This document shows, piece after piece, positions 54,755-64,000 of a DNA stretch of 64,000 nt. The notes under the pieces are model-generated. The model saw only the letters and a list, made by a program, of their open reading frames with translations, was not told the DNA's origin and searched no databases. Every line of letters starts with the position of its first letter. The first letter of the stretch is position 1. Source of the DNA: Sebastes aleutianus (Eukaryota > Chordata > Actinopteri > Perciformes > Sebastidae); assembly GCA_916700875.1 (NCBI GenBank), contig CAKAKS010000004.1:15610444-15674443 (forward strand), in the 5' to 3' direction. A program made the position numbers and the translations under genes.

Positions 54755-56091
54755 TCTCTCCCAGGGCAGCGAGTGTAGAGGGCTCCCGAGGGCCAGGGGG
54801 ACTATCGTTTTCCCCGTTAATTATGACCGTCTGGCAGGCTGGAGAGCAGGAAGTCAGAGAGGGAGAGATGGAAAGAGGGAGTAGATAGATGATAGGAGGG
54901 AGAGGGTGGAGGGGGGGGGTGAGTGAAAAAGCGAGTCAAAATAAGGGAGGAGAAGGCGAAAGCCAAGATGGATGATGGGAGGAAAAGAGGGAAAACTATG
55001 AAAGGGGAGTCCAAGAAAGGATGAGGGAGTGATGGAGAGACAGATCCAAATAAAACCATATGCAGGGAGGGTTTGGATGATAAAACCAGGTGCTTGATAA
55101 AAGGTGGAATGTCAAATCTTTTTTTTTTTCATTAAAGCCACGTCAGGTTTTTTGAATGTTTTCTCTCCCCTCCGCCGCTCCGTCTCCTGGCGTTCACTCC
55201 CGGACTTCTGATATACAACTTACACTCCTTGACCTCGGCTTTCGTTCAACCTTTTGACCCTTTCAGCAACACCAGCTTGTGCCTATAACTTAACTTTACT
55301 AGCCAACCTTTTGTACCGTCCACCTCCTCTGATGGGTCGTTCTTCATCTGACTCCCCCCGAGAGCAAAGACAAGAAGAATGCAGATGTAGCTACACAGCA
55401 GACTGTATGCACAGATATTAATGTTTGTTGTTTAAAAAGTGAATCGCTGTAAGGGCCAAGCAGTTATGCGAGCTGAGCCGAGCTGAGCGGGTCCTGGATT
55501 TAACTGGCTCCAGGTCCAATTAGGACAGTCTGCCGCATCTGGACACAGTTAGAGTAACAGTCAAAACTCACACTTTGCTCCAATAGGGATATAAAGTCAC
55601 AACTTTTTCGACTACAGGCCAGTTAAGCTTCATACCACAAAGAGCAGAGAGCATTTACAGCTCTGCAGCAGTCATAACATGGCTTTAGATGAAAACCTGA
55701 AAGAGGAGAAGGCAGCATGAGATGGAGTGAGGCTGGCGTGCTGCTGTCAGATTGTGTCAATAAGAGGATTTTTTCCATGTTGCAACATACTAGTTATGTT
55801 TGAGGCTTTTGCTGAGGGCAAACAATTACTGGAAAAATTGCAAGATCTCTAAACTAACAATGCTCTGAGTTTTTGCCTTCAAGATATGTTCTCTATACTC
55901 ATGGAAAAAACACACATTGATCATGGAAAGGTTGGATTGTTTTTATGTATATAACTTTTTATGTGGAACCAGGATTTTCTGGCATATTTTTTGTTTTTGT
56001 GATAGAAAAATCGAAATTCAGTGTTTCTCAGGCAGACAATAAAAGCTCAGATTTGAAACACACAAAATGTAAAAAAAAACTTTCTATGGAG

Positions 56092-56246
56092 GGAATTATT
56101 TGGACAGAGCCAGGCTAGCTGTTTAACCCTGTTTCCATTCCTTATGCTTTCCGTAGCTTCATATCTAACATACAATTACGAGTGGTATCAATCTTCTTAT
56201 CTAATGCAAATAAGCATATTTCACAAAATGGTGAACTATACCTTTA
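56092..56246 (-). repeat. gctagcctggctctgtcc repeat family, minus-strand copy
   Basis: Reads ggacagagccaggctagctg on the plus strand, the reverse complement of the family core. Confidence 0.55.
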
Positions 56247-56520
56247 AATTGAGCCTATGTAAGTTATATCAACAGTGACCACAAGTTACAACTAGAAGTG
56301 CACTCGGAGAGCGCAGACCTCCGCCAAGGTAGGTTTCATGTACGTTGCAGTACAGTACAATACAGTAACTTAGATGGTGGTGGAGAAGCAGACAGGAGTA
56401 CCAGCACGGAAGCTAAGCCATGTACTGCTGTATGCACATTAGTTCAGGTCCGAAAGTCACACAATAACACAACTAAACGAACCAATCGATGCAGAAGTAG
56501 ACCAGCAACTCCCGTGTTCT

Positions 56521-56842
56521 GCAAGGTAAAATGACTGTTTTTGTGAATGGAGTCTGGTCTGGTAGCTTGCTTTGAAGAGAGCGATACAATGGCTTTGGTT
56601 CCCTGTTGGAAAGGGCTGTCTGATGGCGAGGTAAAGCGGTGAAAATATTCTAAATATAGCGTATACATAAACTGATATTGATTTTTTTTTAAGTGGCTAA
56701 AATAATTTTTTCTGCTGCTCTCGTCCTCGGACGGTTAACCTCGCCGTGAGACTGCCCTTTCGGATGGGGAACTGAAGCCGTTACTTAGCTCTCTTCAAAG
56801 CCACTAGACTACATTCACAAAAGCAGTAATTTTACCTCGCAG
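56521..56842. mobile_element. Foldback (long inverted repeat) element
   Basis: Left arm 56521-56633 and right arm 56737-56842 are reverse complements with scattered mismatches; paired words include ttttgtgaatg, tttgaagagagc and gaaagggc. About 103 bases of AT-rich loop lie between. No coding capacity. Confidence 0.8.
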
Positions 56843-58376
56843 ACCGCAGGAGTACACATACAACCCCTTTGCACTTCAAAAATTGCTTTTTGCAATGGCT
56901 GAGTGGTCGTACAGAACAGAACGCAGATAGACCCGCCCTTTAACACTAGCCACCATCAGCTACTGGTCATACCAGACCAAGTGAGGCAGCAGCTTTTGGT
57001 CCAGAACCAACTAGTTGATCAGTTCATGGAAAACATCTTCTGCTTCACACCACCGTCCTCCTGATTGTCTGCTAGCCAATCTGTAAGTTGTGCATGATTG
57101 CAAACGTTCACCTTTAATTCACATTTTCACACTTTTTGCATTTGAAATAAATGGATCCCCCTTTTTTTGCATCTGAAGAACCTCTTCTAGTTTTCATCAT
57201 AGAGCGAGCCTTTTTAATAATGACAGTTTAAATCAATGTCAGGCTTCGTCAGAGTCTTCTGCACCAGATTTCTTAGCGAGGTAGCAAAGACGCCAAATGG
57301 AAATCGCTCAAAGACGAGAATGATTATTGGATCAGAAGCTTTTTGCACTGTGGAAAACAGCTAACGGATAGAAAAGGTTCCAAAGAGAAATGGAAAGTTA
57401 CAGATTTCAGCTTCAAGCTGTGCCGATGACCCGCGTTGACATACTGGATAGACATCAAGTTGCAAAATATCTGGAACAAACAAGTAAACACAGTAAATAA
57501 AATAAATCAGATGAATGTCAACAAACAGATGCCATCACTGCTGCACAATAGAAAACAGTTGCAGTAAATTGCATCCCGGAGTCTCAGTGGAGATATGAGG
57601 CGGCCTCTCTGCAGAAAAACAACATCTAATCAGAGCAGTCACACAGCACATTCCACATCATGACACACAGTAACTCAGCCTGAGGTCTGACCCCACCTGA
57701 GCCTGCTGGATCTCTGTCTCAACAGCACAATCACACTGGAATGAGAACCAATAACAGCCAATTACCCTCCATATCCCTCCAACACACTCACACACACACG
57801 GAAAGCTTTACATCAGTAAGAATGGAAAAGAACAATAAAATCTCCGGATATGAAAAACTCCCGAGGCAACGACGCACAGTTAAAGTACAAGATCCTCTCT
57901 CTTCGTGTGTGTGTCTGTGTGTGTGTGTGCACATCTGAGAGAAGAAGATGCCATAAATCTCCCGAGTCGTACTGAGAGTTTTGATTGTGTGTCTAGATGT
58001 GAAGCCCAAAGGCACAGTTATCAACGTCTATCTGTATCTGTAAAACTGAGGCAAGCTACGAAATAGTGAAGAATGTTTATTACAGTAGCGTGCGGGTACT
58101 TTATTATATTCTTTATTGTACTTCATTACATTTATCTGATGGCTGTAGTTTCCAACGTGTATACTTTGCACAATCGAGATTTGTGCAAAAAACTAAAAAT
58201 GGGATGTATTATTAGAGGTTTTACGACCTTTTTAAAGAATCTCTTCGTTAAAGAACTAATTGTACATTTCCAGTACAAACTACTTGTTAGCTTTGTATTA
58301 TGATGCTTTATTTTACTTAGGGGGTCACAAAAAAGGTAAGAATTATAAGTGAAAACATTTTTATAAACGTATAATT
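56843..58376. other. Gene-free stretch between repeats
   Basis: I see nothing beyond short CA/TG tracts (57785-57800, 57905-57930) and an AT-rich segment at 58060-58310 that may be a diverged cagtggtggaaag-family copy. Confidence 0.55.
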
Positions 58377-58970
58377 TAGGGTTGTCAAAGTTAATGCGAT
58401 AATAATGGGTTAGAGTTAGCTAGAATGAAGATACTGGCATCATATGAAACTTGAAAACCAACTACCAACCATGTCATACTAGTTTGTTGAGAAGGAGGTT
58501 AAATAACACTAAAAACTGGCATGGCCATATTCAGAGGGGTCCCTTGACCTCTAACCTCAAGATATGTGAATGATAATGGGATCTATGGGTACCCACGAGT
58601 CTCCCCTTTACAGACATGCCCACTTTATGATAATCACATGCAGTTTGGTCATAGTCAAGTCATAGTCAAATCAGCCCACTGACACACTGACAGCTGTTGT
58701 TGCCTTTTGGGCTGCAGTTTGCCATGTTATGATTTGAGCATATTTATTTATGTTAAATGCAGTACCTGTGAGGGTTTCTGGACAATATCTGTCATTGTTT
58801 TGTGTTGTTAATTGATTTCCAATAATAAATATATACATATATTTGCATAAAGCAGCATATTTGCCCACTCCCATGTTGATAAGAGCATTAAATACTTGAC
58901 AAATCTCCCTTTAAGGTACATTTTGAACAGATAAAAAATATACGATTAATCACGATTAACTATGGACAAC
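58377..58970 (+). mobile_element. Non-autonomous hAT-like element, copy 2
   Basis: Near-identical to 17193-17883 through the interior (gacatgcccactttatgata, gtacctgtgagggtttctgg, cccactcccatgttgataag). It lacks the far right terminus: the match stops at tatggacaac. Confidence 0.7.
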
Positions 58971-61900
58971 ATTTATGGGAAAAATGCTTATTCGCTTTCT
59001 TGCTAATAGTTTGGTAACTAAGGAAATAAAATCTGCCTACCACCACTCCTAAAGCTCACTAATGACCATGTCATGACAGTGGTATAAATCTTCTCATCTA
59101 ACTCTCAACAAGAAAGCAAATTTACCGTTCCTCTTAGGGTTGAGAAAAATCTTCTATTTCTTATGCAAAACTAACTGTTTTGATTATATAAAAAGTGTTA
59201 CAAAGCTGAAAACAGGGCTGCTTTTCTTAGCTCATGAAAAGTTAATGTTATGGAGATGTTTTCACAGGACAGGGACAATATGAGAATCTCAAGTGCAACG
59301 TCTCTATAAAGAAGCAATATCCTGGATCATCTACAGACTTGACAGTTTTCACAGTTCTACTTTTTATAGCTTAAATTAAACACAACTTATGTAGCTCCAG
59401 ATGCTCAACACTTACAATGATCTGAGATCAGTGAGTAAATTCCACTTTTTTTACATGACTAAAGGTAGTTTTTCAATTTCAAATGAATTGGTACCATTTG
59501 GAATGCAGGACCGATGTTTTTACTCTTTCTCAAGTAAAGGATTTGTGTGCTTTCTCCTCCACTGGATTTCAGATAAATCATGCACATGAAGCTGCAGTTC
59601 AGAGGTCATAAAACGCCATCCTTCAGTTCTCATGAAGACAGTTTCCCATGAGCTCCTTCTGTGAGTTATTTTTTAATTTAGGAGCACCGAAAAGAAAGAT
59701 AAAAGAAGAGGAAGCTGTGGAAAAAGCAGCCGACTCCCGGTTTGAATCCCTCGTTGGACAGCTCTGACATGTGCTCTGCCGTTTGAGGGTTTATTTTTTA
59801 AGTGTATATCCTGAGAAAACATCAGGAAGGAGAAGTCCTGCCACTGTGCTGTTGACTCAACCGCCCATCATGCTTCATTGAATCCTTTATTCAGATACTG
59901 TAATGGTGTTATGTGTCGTGGAGAGGAAGGCCTTCACTGGGCTGCTGTAGCAACACCTGTTGTTTGAATGTCTGGGTTATTGTAATGATTTGAACCATGA
60001 CTGAGGGTGTTTATTCAGCGACCAGCAGCACGTTGCTCCAGTCAGCGGAGACGAACCCTGAAACTCCCACAGAGATTTAGGTTGTTGTTGTTTTCACTGA
60101 AAAAAAATCAGTTTGTCACTTGAAAGAAAAGAGTCTTGATTGCTTTCAGTGTTATCTTAATACATTATAGTCTTTACTGGCTGTGAGGTGAGGACACCAT
60201 AGTGTTAGTACACTGTAAAAAATAGGGGATAAATTTCATAGTCGCAGCGATCTTGCAGGTTTATGTCACGCTGTTTGAGATAGGTCTGATAAAGTCTTGG
60301 TCGCAATCTGTGTAAGATTGTATGGGAGAATGCAGTGAAGGCCCGGTGAAACGTAGTATGATGCACAAAAACATAGCAAGTAGAGACACGTCATCAACCC
60401 GCATCATCCTTCTGCACCGCTGTCATGTTCTGAAATGCAGCAAAACAAAAAAACAAGCTTTAGCCAATAAGCACCGGCATTGTTTTTTTTTTTTACGTAA
60501 TTTAAATGGCATTCACAGTGGTGTTCACAAGATCATGTCGGCCATTCTGCATCATTTCATGTCAGCAGCAGCATATAGCGTGTATTAATATGGCCGATTT
60601 AAGGTGTCAATATGCATGCTTGTCTGATGCTTGTCCCTTTGTACCCTGGTTTTAAAGATTGTCCAAAAGTGTGTGTTATTATCCGCTTTTTTAAACAATT
60701 ATCACATCTCACTTCTGTGTATGACACCTGGCTTTTCACCCCACCTTCGAGTGCCTCCAGTGTCGTACAAACTGCTTCATTTTGAGCATACCAACACCTT
60801 TATCTGGCTCTAGTCTTTTGTCTGTAAAGCTCTTAACATGGCCCTCGTTCGACGCATACCACAGAATCCAGTGTATAAGGGCCTTCAAGCTCAGCTGAAG
60901 CTAATAAGAGACTCCAGCAGTCTGAGATATTCAAATTAAGTGGCGGGGAAATACTTTTCAAGATGGACTTTTGTACAAAAAAGACTGAAACTTTGGTGGA
61001 TACCCACTTGCATCGATTGGCGAGACGATGCAATACGATCCAGGAGGTCCAGTTTGAGTAACAGATCCGTGAGATATCACACTATGAGACAGGATTTTAT
61101 GTCATGGCGACAATCATTTTATCCTCTGTTGGGACGATTGCCAGGTAAAACACTTGCGAGTATTTCATTGGCCAACACAGCACCTTGCTGGATGACGTTG
61201 TGTTGTGGCAAGTTGAGCCAGTTTCAGCTCCTTGGTGCATCAGCATCTCCACTGTAGGGATGTCTCAGTGAGGACATTTTCTCACTGGTTAATAAACTCG
61301 TGACAACACCGGTGTTACAGATTACACCGGACATTTTACAAAATAGATGACGCTCAATATATCTGTAGCTTACTCCACTAATGCAGTGGCCCCATTGAAA
61401 TGAATGAGGGAGCTGCATTTTTACATTGAAGTCTCACTAGGAAGGGATCACTTCTTGGCCAATATGGACAGGATAAATGATTACAGTGATGTATAACCCT
61501 TTCAATGTACATATAAAAATCTGAAAATATTGTTTGATATTTCTTCTTGGCAACTGTAGATAAACGACACGTCCAAAAATAATCAATAGAGTACAAGATA
61601 CCTCTTCAGTCTTCGCTTTTATGAACATGAGAGCAAAAGTGTGCTGATTTAGTACTACTATGCGCCACAAAGCACAAGTGTGTGTGTGTGATTCAATCTG
61701 GTTTTGTCACACTGAGGAAGTGACACAGCTGCTAAGGTCAGCAGGATACAGAGAGGGACGGAGAGAGCGGGTCGTTGTCATGGCGCCCAGCTAAACAATG
61801 GAATGAGGAGGTCGTAGAGGAGGCAGCATCGCACAGTTGAAACCCTTGAGGAAAAAATCACCTCATACTCTACACACACTCTCACTGATGAACAATGATG

Positions 61901-62701
61901 AGACACACTGGACGAGTTCACACCTGACAGCCAACACCCAAAACTCACCCCGCGCTCTCACTCAATATAACTCTTCTTTGTTGGTAAAAAAAACGCACAA
62001 ATCACGCCACACAGCGCTGACACCCCCCCGTCTCTCCTTCTCGCTCTCCATTACTTTCATAACAACATTTATAATCATCTACATGACAATCTGTGTGGGG
62101 CTCTATAGCGAGGCTCGGGGGTGACAAGGGGTTAGCGCTGAAGGGAAGCGGTGCATGCTGGGATTGCGGCCTGCTGAGAGAGTGGCATTCTGGGAGGCGG
62201 TGTCCTGCGGGCAGGGCCTCTGGGGGATGCAGTATGGTTAATAGGCCTTTCATGGCCGCCCCACAAAGCCTTTTGTCCCGAGCTAATTCATCCAGCCCTG
62301 CGTGGAGAGATGGAGGGGGGAGGGGCACCATGGAGGTTTTTTTGGGGTTGGGAGTCCCCGTTTTTTCCCCTCTCTACTCTGCAGCACGGTGCAGGGTGGC
62401 GCTAGTGTGTGAGGGAGCCTACAAACAGAGCTCCGCTCGGTAGCAACAACACCAAAACATTGGCAGAGCTTGCTGGCAAACGGCAGCACAACACTGGAAA
62501 ACACCCACGATTAATGACTCCTTGAAAACATCTTGAAGCTGGAACTTCCTGCTGGGTATGACGTACAAAGGGATGTGGATATTCTTGGGTTTTTAATTAA
62601 TTGAAAAAGCTGAATAAATGTCCACACCTGAACAAGAGCAGCAGGTGTCATAAAATGCCTCAACTTTGGCAGGGAATGGAGCCCTGCTGGGTTGCAATAA
62701 C
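58971..62701. other. Gene-free stretch
   Basis: No exon supported. A partial gctagcctggctctgtcc-family segment lies at 58986-59130. The block at 62085-62300 is GC-richer, non-repetitive and carries a paired SOX/TCF-like motif. The open frames at 60322 and 60940 show no recognisable domain. Confidence 0.55.
62263..62276. promoter_or_regulatory. Paired HMG-box (SOX/TCF-like) motif
   Basis: ACAAAGCCTTTTGT is two inverted ACAAAG-type half sites inside a non-repetitive block. Motif match only. Confidence 0.25.
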
Positions 62702-63395
62702 TAGGGTGACCAGATCCCAACAAACCAAATGTGGGACAAAGAGTATGTTTGTGTGGGACAATGTGGGACACGTTACCAAGGCTAAGTGGTAGTCTACATT
62801 TTTGATATAATGTCTATCTAACTTAAATAATGAACATTTCTATTCTGCCCCTTATCCTGTAACATCTCTATGCTTTACCGGATTGCATCCATAGATCAGC
62901 ACATCTCTTTTTGATCTGCACGTTTCTTGTGAGACTCACATGAACTGTGTCGCTTCATGTCATATTCCCCCCGTGTGAAATTGAAAAATAACACTTCATT
63001 TCACAAAAAACTCTGAGAATCGCCATCCACCGGCTTATAAATAGTTATAAGAAGTTTCACAATCTTTGTTGTAGCTGCTCTTCCTTTTCTTTGTGGTAGT
63101 TTCCAGGGGTAGTAGAGGGATTTAGCATAAACCTGCATAGCTTGCGACTTTGCCGTGACATGTTAACCTGCACTTGAACCACATATGCGCAGTTTGACAG
63201 CAAACACAGCACCGTGATGACAGCCTTCCCTGCTTTCTTCATAGCCATTGCTTAAAAGCCAAGATTTTAAAAGTGCAGTTGTTTCACTTTTGAAAACTAG
63301 AGCCAACGAAAATGTGGGATATCGACTCAATATGTGGGACGTGGGACAAAAAGAGCTGTGCAGTCCCTCGTAAAGTGGGACACCTGGTCACCCTA
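62702..63395. mobile_element. TIR element with gggtgaccag ends
   Basis: Left tagggtgaccag and right ctggtcacccta are inverted repeats next to TA dinucleotides. The interior contains repeated 'gtgggac' words near both ends and no transposase frame. The superfamily is not assigned. Confidence 0.65.
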
Positions 63396-63600
63396 TAGCC
63401 CCTCAGGTACATACATCATGGTGGGAGTTCCTGCGTTCACAGAGGCGAGACGCCACCGTCAGACTCCCCCTATCAAAACCCTGTGATCTGCAGGAATAGC
63501 CAGCTATTAATGAACTGGACGGGAACGGGCGATTCAAAGTGTGCTGATTGAAGTGGAGAATTCCAGAGAGCGTGCACAGGGGGGGGGGGGATCGAGCTGT

Positions 63601-63645
63601 GATCACTGTGCTATGAGAGTGTGTGTATGTGAACACTGTGCTATG

Positions 63646-63677
<32 letters not shown>

Positions 63678-63691
63678 ATCACTGTGCTATA

Positions 63692-63726
<35 letters not shown>
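63601..63726. repeat. Compound repeat: three atcactgtgctatgagag units with TG runs
   Basis: The word 'actgtgctat(g/a)agag' occurs at about 63604, 63634 and 63680, each followed by a TG run of increasing length (63649-63677, 63694-63726). Confidence 0.85.
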
Positions 63727-63727
<1 letters not shown>

Positions 63728-64000
63728 GCACAGTCCTGACTGGGCCCTGTCCAGTTCACAACAACACAACACAGCACAGCTGCACTGGAGGGCCTGCAGG
63801 CCTCAATGGATGGGGGTCAATACAGACTCTGTGGGGACTAACGCATACCAAATCAGGGGGAACAGAGCAAGAGGAGGGGGAGGGGGCGCACTTTTCTCTT
63901 CCAGGACACCGTAGTTCTTAAGAAATTAACTTTCTATGAGTTGTTTTATTCTAAAACATGCTATATGTGCTTTATAATAGTGATCCAGGTTCTAGTTTTA
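63727..64000. other. Window end, nothing recognised
   Basis: CA-rich short tract then unremarkable sequence; no gene or repeat family recognised. Confidence 0.5.

Larger units (their letters stand above)
43832..56091. other. Gene-free region rich in microsatellites and repeat fragments
   Basis: No supportable exon on either strand. Notable contents are entered separately. Possible regulatory islands are 49130-49210, 53985-54140 and 54770-54850. Around 51100-51390 and 51410-52010 are further repeat-like blocks. Confidence 0.6.

Noticed and set aside
59735..59755. Possible tRNA/B box (ccggtttgaatccctcg)
   Set aside because: B-box-like only; no A box or cloverleaf could be drawn from the upstream bases.

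Overview
The window is vertebrate nuclear DNA, almost certainly from a ray-finned (probably percomorph) fish. The evidence is long introns with GT-AG borders, proteins closest to bony-vertebrate families, very many CA/TG microsatellites, and interspersed repeats of the type that litter teleost genomes. All assignments come from reading the sequence and from memory of the families; no search was run.

Layout. (1) 1-19.6 kb, plus strand: the last 12 coding exons and 3' UTR of atp8a2, the catalytic subunit of an aminophospholipid flippase. The upstream exons lie outside the window. (2) 21.7-28.0 kb, minus strand: the complete two-exon shisa2 gene, convergent with atp8a2. Human ATP8A2-SHISA2 on 13q12 has the same arrangement. 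(3) 30.1-36.3 kb, plus strand: a complete spice1 gene (spindle and centriole-associated protein; 17 coding exons, 772 codons) behind a tandemly duplicated promoter-like segment. (4) 36.3-64 kb: no supportable exon on either strand. This stretch holds transposon remnants, microsatellites and a few GC-rich, homeodomain-motif-containing islands that could be regulatory.

The three genes do not form a functional pathway. Flippase, WNT/FGF-receptor maturation modulator and centriole factor are neighbours by synteny only. In human, as far as I recall, SPICE1 is on 3q13, so the shisa2-spice1 adjacency probably marks a lineage-specific junction.

The points most worth a second look are: a GC-AG intron in atp8a2; two adjacent short atp8a2 exons whose acceptors sit on UG repeats, one resembling the known CFTR (TG)mTn arrangement; a 7-copy ~30-bp minisatellite just upstream of shisa2; a 248-249 bp tandem duplication before spice1 that doubles ZNF143-like, RFX X-box-like and ETS/CRE-like motifs; and one TTAA-flanked transposon family found twice, each time nested inside a different older repeat. 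I found no clearly new multi-gene system.
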